Shown in pieces: positions 11,287 to 21,793 of a stretch of 64,000 nt of DNA. The notes under the pieces were generated by a model. The model worked only from the letters and a program-made list of their open reading frames with translations, was not told the DNA's origin and searched no databases. The translations under genes were made by a program, and so were the position numbers. How positions within the stretch are numbered: the first letter of the stretch is position 1; each line of letters opens with the position of its first letter. This stretch comes from Pomphorhynchus laevis (lineage: Eukaryota > Acanthocephala > Palaeacanthocephala > Echinorhynchida > Pomphorhynchidae). The stretch spans positions 1 to 64,000 of the forward strand of contig WNNJ02000204.1 in NCBI GenBank assembly GCA_012934845.2. The letters run 5' to 3'.

Positions 11287-12890
11287 TCAATAATGGATCA
11301 GTAGCAACTATTTAAATGTATACTTTTTGTTGATTTAAGCGGAAAATTTAAATTGAGTGATCTTTAATTGAGTTTAATTGGATCACTAAAAGTAGTGGCA
11401 AATGTGTTTCTGATCATATTGATTACATCAAACGATTTTGTATCTGTTTAGCATATATTGTTATATAAAAACATATTTGTAATATAATTTGTTATCTTGT
11501 ATTTGTTTGGTGAACAGTATAATGACAATTTTGCTATTTATTGTTGTATAGCAAAAATAATTATCATTTCGATGATCATTTTGGAATTAACACTAACATA
11601 GTAGGCACGATGGTAATAACGTTTTGTCCTTCCCGTGGTCTTGTATACAAAACTTTTATTCTTTCATGTTCTCAAATGCAATTTTTATATTTTTAAATTG
11701 CGAATCCGGAATATGGATTGTAAATGACTGAATTTAATCGATAAATTGTGCCAACCACAACACTTAAAACAACACAATAAAATCACATCTGACACGCGTA
11801 AGTGAAAATAACGTTATTAAATTTAAAACACTTAAAGCCACTAAATATTTGCTACATAAATGCGTATTATAAAGATTCATATAAGTTTCTGAGCCACTAA
11901 TTTAATAGGCATTAATGTTGAACGATTAAAATTTTATTAAAGATTAATTAAGACTAATTAGTTAAAATTTAGATTCTGAAAACGTTTATTTAGCCTTTGA
12001 TTTTTATCACATCAATATTTGTTATAAAATAGCGTTAGCTTTATATATTGTGGTTTTAAGATCAAAATTATTCTAATTATATGGCAAATATATTTATATT
12101 AAGAAAATTTGCTTCATTTATTTTATTTAACATGTAGTTACATTAAAAAGCAAGGATATAAGTACTCAAAACATAGTCATTGACTACAGAGCTTGACAGT
12201 ATCCATGCTGAGATATTGATGTTGAGGTATAGCGCAACATATTAAATCCCTTATTTGTATTTATGATATGAAAAATGATATTTAATGATATCATTTGGTA
12301 TAAATAACGATATAACTTCATAACTAATATTTCAGTAAACACTTTAATGATAACGAACGAGACGCGTGAACTATGAGTGTGATTTGAATTTGAATCACAA
12401 ATTCGAATTTGAATGTGAACTTATTATTTGATCATTACATAATTATGCGCTATTAATTTTAAAAATTACAAAGATGTTTTCATATAATTACCTGTATCTG
12501 GAACATTGAAATTAATGCTAGTACTGGAGATATAATTTACTGTGAAATGAATGAGTAAGATACGCAAATGATTTAACATGTTGTGAATAGGGAATTTAGA
12601 ATTTTAGCTGTTTAAGCTACAATATCGAGTAGACCTATGTCAACTTAAACTAGCAAGCACACATTTATGTATCATGTTTTTCGTAGAATATGTATTCTAT
12701 TACATTCCCTTAGATAAAATAAGAACGTAACGAAATGTGTAAATTACGACCGCAGGTATTTTAACCGTAAAGCCGAATTCGGTAAAGTAAATTCGGTAAA
12801 TTAAAGTAAATTCGGTAAAGCCAAATTCATCAAGAAATAATAAAAAGCGTTAATTCAATGTATTAATAATAATCGAAAATAATCGAAAAA
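11287..12890. other. AT-rich DNA, no gene seen
   Basis: No ORF above about 60 codons and no clear repeat, apart from short runs such as the repeated AATTCGGTAAA at about 12776-12825. Confidence 0.55.
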
Positions 12891-13108
12891 ATTAAATCAG
12901 CTAACTGAGTCTACGTATTGTTATATAATTATAAAATAAACAAAACATAATAATGCTAAATCAAAATTTAATAATTAAATAATAAAATTAATAATTGTTT
13001 TTAGATTTTCTATAATTTAAATCAAGTTAAAAAAAAAATAAAAAATAAAAAATAAAATTTAAAATAAACGTCATTTTTATGAATTGACTAATAAATAACA
13101 GACGTTGT

Positions 13109-13255
13109 ATCAGAATAAGAATTAGAGGTCATCAGGAGGAACTGCTATGCTATCAGGTTTCGGCCCCTAACTCCTCTACCCAACATAGCAGCGGGGCCAA
13201 ATACATGCTAATGATGTATTTCCTCTGAAATAACTATCTAGTATCTTATTCTAAT
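13109..13255 (-). ncRNA. Structured 3' UTR motif of the Penelope-like family, copy 1
   Basis: On the element strand a compact fold can be drawn. An outer stem pairs TTAGAATAAGA with TCTTATTCTGA, and an inner stem pairs CAGAGGAA with TTCCTCCTG. An 8-bp hairpin AAATACAT/ATGTATTT (13221-13199) follows. Then comes a 6-bp stem GGCCCC/GGGGCC (13198-13193 with 13167-13162). Its loop contains CTGCTATGTT (13191-13182), which can pair with AGCATAGCAG (13151-13142) downstream. The last two stems interleave, so they form an H-type pseudoknot. It recurs downstream of the RT in other copies. A canonical hammerhead order (CUGANGA before GAAA) is not present. Confidence 0.5.
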
Positions 13256-13378
13256 GCAAAGTATATTATTTATTATCCATCCATAAAAATTTGCCACTTA
13301 AGAGTTTAAATTTATTCTTTATATTATTGTGTTGATTTATATATTTTACTATTTTCTGCTTGATGTTATTTTTATATT

Positions 13379-13846
13379 TTACTTTTTTCCGCTTGATGTT
13401 ATTTTTATAATTGGGCTACTATTACCACCCATTGGAACACATTTTACTTGTCTAAATATAGATGTCCCTACTTTTAAATAATTTTGATTTATCAAAATAT
13501 TTAAGGATTCTATTAATTCAATTTTATCCATATATTTATATTTATTTGATGGTTTAATTTTTGTTAGATAGGCGTTATAATTATTATAACATATATATGT
13601 ATATCTTTTTCCGAATATAAGGTTAATTAATTTTACTAACGCTTCTTTAATATCTACTAAATCTAGATTTGTATAAAGCGTACTAAAATCGTATGTATTT
13701 ATATTTTGAAAATTTATTCCTTTTGTCTGTTCTAAAAATTCTTTTGTAGAATTAATACTGAAATACTGTTTTATACCAGTATTAATTTTGATTACCTTGC
13801 AATATTTTTTAAAATGTGCTTTAATTACTTTAAGTATTTTATTCAT
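13379..13846 (-). CDS. RT palm segment (Penelope-like), partial
   Basis: A 155-residue piece of the RT of copy 1, with the Penelope-type motif A NTYDFSTLYTNLDL and the beginning of motif B (PMGGNSSPII). The segment carrying YIDD, present in copies 2 and 3, is missing here, so this copy could not make an active RT. Confidence 0.75.
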   Translation of the reverse strand: MNKILKVIKAHFKKYCKVIKINTGIKQYFSINSTKEFLEQTKGINFQNINTYDFSTLYTNLDLVDIKEALVKLINLIFGKRYTYICYNNYNAYLTKIKPSNKYKYMDKIELIESLNILINQNYLKVGTSIFRQVKCVPMGGNSSPIIKITSSGKK

Positions 13847-13895
13847 ATTTACAGAAAGTGGTTTTAATGCACATTTAAACGCACTACATATGAAC

Positions 13896-15554
13896 CTAGG
13901 TTTTATTTGGATTTTTATGTAATTTTGGATTCCAATATAATATAGGTATAGTTTTATTATCTAATTCAACCTTTATACCCTTTTTATCCATTATAGAACA
14001 GTGACTTGTAATAATTGTTTCTAAACTCAACTCACTACGTTCATATGTTGGATTTACATTTAAATCATTAGAATTAACCTCTTTCATTAGTATATCATAA
14101 TAAAGCTTTTTGCATATGAAGACAAAGTTATTACTTTTATCAATAGTTGTTATTATATAGTTATCCTTTAATTTAGTAAGTTCTTTATACATATCTTTAT
14201 TAATTTTATCTTTCCTTTTATAATTGTTTGTTATTTTCATTTTATTTTTAATTTTATCAAATATATAATCTTTCCAAATTTTTATCTTAGATATATTCGA
14301 GCTTTCACTATTAATCAGCTTACTAAAGTAATCATTTAAGTTATTATATAACGAATTGTAAATTTTATTTTTGTCGTTGTTGTTATTTAATCTATATTTA
14401 TACCCTTTTGATAGCAGCTTTCTTAATTCACAATTTTCAATTAATTCTAGATTATGGGTACATATATGTTCATTTATTTTATCAAAACTAAGACTTTTAC
14501 AATTGCATTCTGTTTCCATTATGTTTCTAATATTATCGTTACATATTGATTTTAATTCTTTATTATAATTACAAATTTTTCGTCCTAATGGTGGTAGGAG
14601 TTTATACCTTATTTTAGGAATATATTTACTTAAATCTGACCCTATTATTTCTTTACTTTTAGAATTATTTATAAGTCCGGCTATATTTATGTTATCTATA
14701 CATTTATTAATGAAGTTTATGGTTAATGTATATTTTTTATTGTTATTATTTACATTTATTGTATGATTATAGTATTTTGTATTACAATAACTGTCTATTA
14801 TACAACTTAGCCTATCAGAGGCGTTTATTAATTTTTGATTTATTGTACATATGATATTTTTAGAAAAACTTCTTATATTTACATAAAGATCTTTTAGCTT
14901 ATTATCACTTAAAAGTTGTTTTAACATTTCTAATTGTTCATTTATATACATATCTTTTTTAATATTTTTAACTCTATTTTTCCTATTCCTTTTATCACCA
15001 TGACTTCTTGGTTTGCGTTTAACCGGATTATTATAATATAGTTGTTTATTATGTATTATACTACTTCTGCCAATTCCTTGTACCACCTCATTCAATCCTA
15101 ATGGGTACATGGAATTAAGCGTTTTAATCCAAAAATCTTCTTTTTCTAATAGTTTTTGATTTAATATTGAAATGTTTTCTTCGATAATATGTTCTAAAAT
15201 AAATAATTTACTGTTTTTAATATCATGTCCTATTAATCTCATATGTTTATGAAATATAGTTTGACTATTATGCTGTATATTATATATGTGTTGCCTAAAC
15301 CTAGTTTTTAACATTTGATATGTTTTTCCTATATATTGCAATCCACATGTGCATTGTATTAGATACACTACACCTGCGGTATTGCAGTTACAATTATTAT
15401 TAATATTTAATGAAAAACATTTGTTTGTCGTATTACTTACGATACAATTATTATTTATAACATCACAAACTATACAATTTTTTCTGTTACATTTAAAAGA
15501 TCTAAAATTGAAATCATTAGTACTTACGTATTTTTCCAATATTGTTGAGTACAT
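13896..15554 (-). CDS. GIY-YIG endonuclease plus RT N-terminal region (Penelope-like)
   Basis: A 552-residue ORF, the longest open part of the family in this window. Residues 20-57 hold a Cys cluster (FKCNRKNCIVC, then NNCNCN), likely zinc binding. Residues 61-76 carry the GIY-YIG signature (GVVYLIQCTCGLQYIG), followed by the Arg of KTRFRQH at residue 85 and the likely catalytic Glu in LLEKEDFWIKTLNS. The C-terminal half is the lysine- and asparagine-rich region leading into the RT fingers (KLKDNYIITTIDK, PILYWNPKLHKN). In the element's cycle the endonuclease would nick target DNA and the RT would copy RNA at the nick. The first ATG of the open frame was chosen. A GTAAGT...TTTTAG pair near residue 9 is too close together to be a normal intron and is in frame. 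Confidence 0.8.
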   Translation of the reverse strand: MYSTILEKYVSTNDFNFRSFKCNRKNCIVCDVINNNCIVSNTTNKCFSLNINNNCNCNTAGVVYLIQCTCGLQYIGKTYQMLKTRFRQHIYNIQHNSQTIFHKHMRLIGHDIKNSKLFILEHIIEENISILNQKLLEKEDFWIKTLNSMYPLGLNEVVQGIGRSSIIHNKQLYYNNPVKRKPRSHGDKRNRKNRVKNIKKDMYINEQLEMLKQLLSDNKLKDLYVNIRSFSKNIICTINQKLINASDRLSCIIDSYCNTKYYNHTINVNNNNKKYTLTINFINKCIDNINIAGLINNSKSKEIIGSDLSKYIPKIRYKLLPPLGRKICNYNKELKSICNDNIRNIMETECNCKSLSFDKINEHICTHNLELIENCELRKLLSKGYKYRLNNNNDKNKIYNSLYNNLNDYFSKLINSESSNISKIKIWKDYIFDKIKNKMKITNNYKRKDKINKDMYKELTKLKDNYIITTIDKSNNFVFICKKLYYDILMKEVNSNDLNVNPTYERSELSLETIITSHCSIMDKKGIKVELDNKTIPILYWNPKLHKNPNKT

Positions 15555-15579
15555 GTAACTTTTAAGTCATGATTTTTAA

Positions 15580-15635
15580 CGTTGCTTTTTCGGTGTCGCC
15601 ACCTAGTTTAGTTGACTCAGACTAAACTTACAACG
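15580..15635 (-). ncRNA. Three-way-junction fold in the Penelope-like 5' leader
   Basis: On the element strand, CGTTG (15635-15631) pairs with CAACG (15584-15580). They enclose a 7-bp hairpin GTTTAGT/ACTAAAC (15627-15606) and a 4-bp GNRA-type hairpin GGTG-GCGA-CACC (15603-15592) that is followed by GAAA. The layout looks like a hammerhead ribozyme with two closed stems, but the CUGANGA strand is absent. Only one copy of this leader exists in the window, so no conservation can be judged. Confidence 0.35.
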
Positions 15636-15989
15636 GGCCATCCAGCAGCATCTGACAGGAGGCTGCCCTGCTTAAGGCGGTTGCAGGCTGGAACAAGATC
15701 TATAAAGATCTACCACCTTCACTCCACGCGCTACGCGACCTAGCTATTGACCATTACCTGGTCTCTTAAACGTGATCACGTGAAGCAGTTTACATTTTAA
15801 AGTGTAAACACCTTGGGATGCAAACTTCTCCCTTTTTTAAGAATTAATAATTCATGCTTGTTTGAAAATAAGAAAAAATAATAGTAAAGTCGTAACCAAT
15901 AATACATAGTTTCAGTATTTCTGACAGAGGTCATATTACCGGGAAAACAAAGTCCACAGGTTAATAATAACATGTCAGTAGAACAAATT
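15636..15989 (-). other. 5' leader of Penelope-like copy 1
   Basis: A GC-richer island (about 15640-15830) amid AT-rich DNA, with short palindromes (CGTGATCACG, AGATCTTTATAGATCT) and a GTTTACA/TGTAAAC hairpin. The outer 120 bp match the sequence that follows the tail copies at about 43875-44010 and 44230-44340. This shows that tails there are also joined to a following leader. Confidence 0.6.
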
Positions 15990-16212
15990 AAATCAGCTAA
16001 CTGAGTCTACGTATTGTTATATAATTATAAAATAAACCAAACATAATAATGCTAAATCAAAATTTAATAACTAAATAATAAAATTAATAATTGTTTTTAG
16101 ATTTTCTATTATTTAAATCAAGTAAAAAAATAAAAATAACAATAAAAAATAAAAAATAAAATTTAAAATAAACGTCATTTTTATGAATTGACTAATAAAT
16201 AACAGACGTTGT

Positions 16213-16359
16213 ATCAGAATAAGAATTAGAGGTCATCAGGAGGAACTGCTATGCTATCAGGTTTCGGCCCCTAACTCCTCTACCCAACATAGCAGCGGGG
16301 CCAAATACATGCTAATGATGAATTTCCTCTGAAATAACTATCTAGTATCTTATTCTAAT
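16213..16359 (-). ncRNA. Structured 3' UTR motif, copy 2
   Basis: Same stems as at 13109-13255, with essentially identical sequence in the pseudoknot core. It lies just downstream of the RT ORF of copy 2. Confidence 0.5.
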
Positions 16360-17113
16360 GCAAAGTATATTATTTATTATCCATCCATAAAAATTTGCCA
16401 CTTAAGAGTTTAAATTTATTCTTTATATTATTGTGTTGATTTATATATTTTACTATTTTCTGCTTGATGTTATTTTTATAGTAACCTAGTTTAAAATATG
16501 TATCTATTAAATTATTTAAATGATTTTGAAGAAAGCCGATATCATTACATATTGTTGCAATTCTTAAAATTTCATTATTTAATGTATTATATTTTATATT
16601 ATATGGTATGCATGAATGCTCATGCAAAAATATGTTTCTTGTAAATTTAAATATGTCATCTTTACTATTTTAAATTAATAGTAGTTTTAGTTAATGTTAA
16701 TTTAATGTTCATATCTAGATATACACCTTCTTTATCATTAATATTGGTTTTGTTAAGAATAAGGCTTTCTGGATAAATGTGCTCACTAATTGAATAAAAA
16801 TTATTAGAATTAAATACACACATATCATCAATGTATCGAAACATATATTTCATATATTTATATTGTTTAGATTTAGATTTTACACAGTTATGAACAAATT
16901 CATATTCTATAAAGCTTAAAAACAAGTCAGCTATAATTGGGCTACTATTACCACCCATTGGAACACCTTTTACTTGTCTAAATATAGATGTCCCTACTTT
17001 TAAATAATTTTGATTTATCAAAATATTTAAGGATTCTATTAATTCAATTTTATCCATATATTTATATTTATTTGATGGTTTAATTTTTGTTAGATAGGCG
17101 TTATAATTATTAT

Positions 17114-17117
<4 letters not shown>

Positions 17118-17205
<88 letters not shown>
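17118..17205. repeat. TA dinucleotide microsatellite inside the RT region
   Basis: About 44 TA units where copies 1 and 3 have only a short TATATATGTATAT-like stretch. On the minus strand it reads as a Tyr-Ile repeat. Confidence 0.9.
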
Positions 17206-17206
<1 letters not shown>

Positions 17207-19483
17207 TTTTCCGAATATAAGGTTAATTAATTTTACTAACGCTTCTTTAATATTTACTAAATCTAGATTTGTATAAAGCGTACTAAAATCGTATGTATTT
17301 ATATTTTGAAAATTTATTCCTTTTGTCTGTTCTAAAAATTCTTTTGTAGAATTAATACTGAAATAGTGTTTTATACCAGTATTAATTTCGATTACCTTGC
17401 AATATTTTTTAAAATGTGCTTTAATTACTTTAAGTATTTTATTCATATAGACAGAAAGTGGTTTTAATGTACATTTAAACGCACTACATATGAAACCTAG
17501 GTTTTATTGGATTTTTATGTAATTTTGGATTCCAATATAATATAGGTATAGTTTTATTATCTAATTCAACCTTTATACCCTTTTTATCCATTATAGAACA
17601 GTGACTTGTAATAATTGTTTCTAAACTCAACTCACTACGTTCATATGTTGGATTTACATTTAAATCATTAGAATTAACCTCTTTCATTAGTATATCATAA
17701 TAAAGCTTTTTGCATATGAAGACAAAGTTATTACTAGCTTTATCAATAGTTGTTATTATATAGTTATCCTTTAATTTAGTAAGTTCTTTATACATATCTT
17801 TATTAATTTTATCTTTCCTTTTATAATTGTTTGTTATTTTCATTTTATTTTTAATTTTATCAAATATATAATCTTTCCAAATTTTTTTCTTAGATATATT
17901 CGAGCTTTTACTATTAATCAGCTTACTAAAGTAATCATTTAAGTTATTATATAACGAACTGTAAATTTTATTTTTGTCGTTGTTGTTATTTAATCTATAT
18001 TTATACCCTTTTGATAGCAGCTTTCTTAATTCACAATTTTCAATTAATTCTAGATTATGGGTACATATATGTTCATTTATTTTATCAAAACTAAGACTTT
18101 TACAATTGCATTCTGTTTCCATTATGTTTCAATTATTATCGTTACATATTGGTTTTAATTCTTTATTATAATTACAAATTTTTCGTCCTAATGGTGGTAG
18201 GAGTTTATACCTTATTTTAGGAATATATTTACTTAAATCTGACCCTATTATTTCTTTACTTTTAGAATTATTTATAAGTCCGGCTATATTTATGTTATCT
18301 ATACATTTATGAATGAAGTTTATGGTTAATGTATATTTTTTATTGTTATTATTTACATTTATTGTATGATTATAGTATTTTGTATTACAATAACTGTCTA
18401 TTATACAACTTAGCCTATCAGAGGCGTTTATTAATTTTTGATTTATTGTACATATGATATCTTTAGAAAAACTTCTTATATTTACATAAAGATCTTTTAG
18501 CTTATTATCACTTAAAAGTTGTTTTAACATTTCTAATTGTTCATTTATATACATATATTTTTAATACTGCTTTTAAGATCACAACAATCGAATACATTAA
18601 ATACAAACTCTTTTATACAACGATCCACAGGTGCAAGAATCAAAATGACAAAATCAAACGATTATGACTTTTGTACATTCAAGAAATTGAAACGTTCAAT
18701 TTCTTAAATTTTATATTTTCTTTTCTTGAATGTTTCGACCTCATTGAAAAATAGTGGCCGAAACATGATAGCATAACAACTTTTCCTGAAAAGGAGGAGT
18801 TGTTATTCGTATACGTTGTATACGGATACAACGTCTGTTATTTATTAATCAATTCATATAAAAATTGACTTTTTAAATTTGGACTTGATATATGTTAAAA
18901 TGATTAACTTATCATGATTACATATTTTTTCAGCTCACAGATACAATCAAGTTAAATTTAATTTTAACTTTATAAATAGATGATATAAGATGTGTGTTAT
19001 TCAAAATATATGAAATTATATTGTTGGATAAAAACTGATAGCATAGCAGTTTCTTCTTCAATTACTTATGCTACATATTATGATATATAGTATATATAAT
19101 ATATAGTATAATATATATTGTGTCATAATATGCTATATATTATGCAATATATAGATTGTCTATATACATCGTCTGTTATTTATTAGTCAATTCATAAAAA
19201 TTAACTTTTGTTTTAAATTTAAATTTTAAATCTAAACGTTTTATTTTGACTTGATATAAATATAAATTGTATAAAATCTTATAAAATTATTTATTATTTA
19301 TCTTTTTTCAATATTTATTTCAATCACGAAATAAATAGAGGCCAACATCTAATTGCATAGCAGTTTCTTCTGACGACCTCTAATCATCTAACAGAAAATA
19401 ATAAGACATATAAATCAGCACAGTAATATTAAAATAATTAGCTTAAAATTTTTATGGATAATAAATAATTCACTTTTTATTTG

Positions 19484-19620
19484 AATAGAATACAGGATAA
19501 TCAAATTTCATCAGGGGTTCGCACGTGTTTGGACCCGCTGCTATGCTGGATCGAAGAATAGGGGCTGAAACCTGATACCATGACAGTTTATCCTGATGAC
19601 CTTTAATCCTTATTCTGATA
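19484..19620 (+). ncRNA. Structured 3' UTR motif, diverged copy
   Basis: Plus-strand copy with GGACCC/GGGGCT and CTGCTATGCT/ACCATGACAG in the same order as the other copies. Stems are partly kept: one mismatch plus a G-U in the first stem, and two mismatches plus a G-U in the second. Confidence 0.4.
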
Positions 19621-19904
19621 CATCGACTATTATTTATTAGTCAATTCATAACAATCTATTTTTATTTCAAATTTCAATTTCAAATTTTAACTTGATATAA
19701 ATATAAATTCTATAAGATCTTATATAATTATTTATTATTTATCTTTAATTTTTAATTTATATAGTATAAAATACGTAGACTCAGTTTGTTGATATGTTTT
19801 ATTTAATTTTAATAATAAAATTAAATGTCAAGAAAAAAGTATAAAGATATATGCTATTTAAAAAAAATTACAAACAATAAATTGTGTCTATGTCTTGTTT
19901 ATCG

Positions 19905-20020
19905 CTCCTCCCCTTAACCGTGCCCAGAACGCAACTAGCGTTACCGCGTTGGATGGCAACGCTCAGCCTTTGCAGCAAGAAATCCGTGGACCGCTGGATA
20001 GCGGCGGTCCACGCAAGTAT
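19905..20020. other. GC-rich island with a strong hairpin
   Basis: About 115 bp of GC-rich sequence within AT-rich tail fragments. It contains a perfect 9-bp hairpin GTGGACCGC/GCGGTCCAC (19986-20012, 9-nt loop) and a smaller AACGCAACTAGCGTT palindrome. I could not match it to tRNA, 5S or a spliceosomal RNA. It could be the leader of another Penelope-like subfamily. Confidence 0.4.
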
Positions 20021-20260
20021 AAATGATGAAGTATAATAAAAGTTAATTATGTTTTATGACTAAAATAAAAACATTATTTTCCTTGTAATTATTTAGTTAT
20101 TTATAAAACCATTTATTTTCTCTATGAAATCTTATATAACAATTATTTATTATTTATAATTATTTATCGTTTAATTATTAAATTTTGATTTTCATTATTA
20201 TGTTTTTAAATGTTATAACTAAATTAAATACGTAAACTCAGTTAGCTGATATGATTTCTT

Positions 20261-20969
20261 AATGATAACTGAATTTACCCCTCCATTTAAAATTGACATG
20301 ATGTGATTTCAGAGTTTATTAGAGATTCAGGTAGTACATTTTTATCTATGTAAACTGAACTAGAAAAGTAATTCTAATTCAACTTAAAGACATTTGTTTT
20401 AATTAATTTTTGTTCATTTAAATTTTCCGATATGTACAACTTGACTAGGCTATCATTTTCTCTATTGGATATACAGTGTAGCAATGGACTGTTCGTCAGT
20501 GAAATCTTTTATTTGCAACTCTTGCTGCTCGCAAATTGAAAAATATTGAAAATTATTTGTCATTGTTGCTTATAATTAGATAAAGCATTTAGAATTAAAA
20601 ACGTTATTTTAGGAAGTAATTTGAGTTGTCACTTACAACTGTAAAATCTAACTATTTTGTTGCCAAATAAAATTTATCGATAAATGATTTATCAAGTGGA
20701 TAAATCTCGACATAAGAGGGAGATAAAATAGAAAATAATTTGGAAGTTTGACATTCTGATAGCGTTAAAGTTCACAATTATTAAGGATCCAACAACAAAC
20801 AAGTAAAAGGATACACGCAAATAATGTCTATTTGGCGATAAAAAAATATTTTTTTAGAAAGTCAAAATTTTAAAAAATTTCTAAATTTTTATTTAGAAAC
20901 CTATCACAAAAAGCGATCACGTTTATACAACTTCTAAAGATTTTTAATTGGTCATTGAAAAACAGTTAT
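20261..20969. other. AT-rich DNA downstream of the four-exon gene
   Basis: No ORF. It includes whatever 3' UTR the minus-strand gene ending at 20970 has. Candidate poly(A) signals exist on the minus strand, but in DNA this AT-rich they prove little. Confidence 0.5.
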
Positions 20970-21713
20970 CTAGTATATCCAGCTTGATTTTATCCGAAAT
21001 TTATTGTTCAACTGCGCTTGTGGCACATATCGAGTACTGTTAGCACAAAATCTATCCGATTTTTTAGTATTACGTGTGCATGGCATTGTGAAATATTTAG
21101 CACCATAATTTGCCCTACTGGGTGGATTACATTTAATTTCGTTGTTTTGGTAAAACAAAGTACTGCAGCTATTTCTCTTTGGCATTGACAATAAGGTTCG
21201 AGGTTTCTGATGATTACTGATATTACAATTTGCGGATAAGTAAACGAAATCATTTACTTCCGAGACTCCAAATTTGTACCTTTGATGTTTCAAATTATTC
21301 TCTTTTTCAGTTGGCCCATTTTGAAATCTCGGTTGTCGTCCTCTATTTCCTGGGGGCTGTACTTTGGTTGTACATCGGTTTATTAGTGATATCGGTGAAT
21401 TACGGCAATGCTCGTATAGATTGTAATGCGATGTTGATTTTGAAGATCTTAAGAATGCAGTGCCCATATTAATCGTATCACCCATAGGGATTTGGTAATC
21501 GCTCGTTTTTAAAAATTTGTCATTGCACAAATCGTGGAGACCCGATTGTTTCCCACGGTTACTTACAAATGGCTGTCTTTGTTTTTCATTTTGATGCTTT
21601 TTTACCCTAACAGGTTCTTCACATTTCTTTCGAGATTTTTTTCTTTTAATACAATGTTCGCTGACATCATTAAATGATCCATAGCTCTGGTCCGAGTACT
21701 TTCCTTTTAGATG
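20970..21713 (-). CDS. Last exon of an unrecognised four-exon gene
   Basis: Terminal coding exon: acceptor TTTTGCAG/CAT at 21714, phase 0, then 247 codons and a stop (ending KSSWIY). Joined to exons at 21958-22066, 28363-28568 and 31112-31507 it gives an exact 1455-nt reading frame (484 residues). The protein is basic and polar, without membrane segments. It has a Lys/Arg block (CIKRKKSRKKCEEPVRVKK) that may be a nuclear localisation signal, and many Asn, Ser, Gln and Cys residues. I recognise no domain. This exon alone has balanced base composition and no stops over 744 nt in AT-rich DNA, which supports it as coding. Homology to a known family cannot be excluded. Confidence 0.7.
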   Translation of the reverse strand, partial: HLKGKYSDQSYGSFNDVSEHCIKRKKSRKKCEEPVRVKKHQNEKQRQPFVSNRGKQSGLHDLCNDKFLKTSDYQIPMGDTINMGTAFLRSSKSTSHYNLYEHCRNSPISLINRCTTKVQPPGNRGRQPRFQNGPTEKENNLKHQRYKFGVSEVNDFVYLSANCNISNHQKPRTLLSMPKRNSCSTLFYQNNEIKCNPPSRANYGAKYFTMPCTRNTKKSDRFCANSTRYVPQAQLNNKFRIKSSWIY

Positions 21714-21793
21714 CTGCAAAACATAACATATTGTAGACAGATTGAATTAATTTCTATAAAGTTGTTTTTAAACAAATAACCGGTTATTTGTTT

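Larger units (their letters stand above)
12894..15989 (-). mobile_element. Penelope-like element, permuted (Naiad-type), copy 1
   Basis: Minus-strand copy with, in element order, a structured leader (15989-15560), an N-terminal GIY-YIG and RT ORF (15554-13896), an RT continuation (13846-13379), a structured 3' UTR motif and an AT-rich tail ending at about 12894 in a CTCAGTTAGCTGATTTAA-type terminus. The GIY-YIG domain precedes the RT, as described for the Naiad/Chlamys clade; in classical Penelope elements it follows. This copy is broken in a few places and lacks part of the RT C-terminus that copies 2 and 3 retain. Its leader joins directly onto the tail of copy 2, giving a head-to-tail pair, an arrangement well known for Penelope-like elements. 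Confidence 0.85.
15990..18554 (-). mobile_element. Penelope-like element, permuted family, copy 2
   Basis: Second head-to-tail copy, nearly identical to copy 1 where they overlap. It starts inside the region after the GIY-YIG domain (18554), so the endonuclease is missing. It keeps the RT C-terminal parts: ORFs 18554-18129, 18122-17484, 17446-17090, 17057-16665 and 16627-16370. Motif B (VPMGGNSSPIIADLF) and motif C (FRYIDDMCVFN) are present. It is broken in several places and carries a TA microsatellite in the RT region. The similarity to copy 1 suggests recent activity or a recent local duplication. Confidence 0.85.
18600..20260 (+). mobile_element. Cluster of Penelope-like 3' tail fragments
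   Basis: At least four plus-strand tail fragments in a row, recognised by TGTTATTTATTAGTCAATTC, the TTTTAACTTGATATAAAT stretch, and ends of the form GTAGACTCAGTT. They begin at about 18775, 19150, 19490 and 20080. They lie opposite in orientation to copies 1 and 2, so the whole 12.9-20.3 kb block is an inverted composite. Divergence among the tails is clear, so the insertions or duplications differ in age. Confidence 0.65.

Noticed and set aside
13109-13255. Canonical hammerhead ribozyme in the Penelope-like 3' UTR (CTGATGA and GAAAC are both present)
   Set aside because: On the element strand GAAAC comes before CTGATGA, and no GAAA follows the CTGATGA after a stem, so the required order is not met.
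15510-15535. Mini-intron GTAAGT...TTTTAG at the start of the GIY-YIG ORF
   Set aside because: Under 30 nt, shorter than animal introns, and the frame is open through it. Likely chance.
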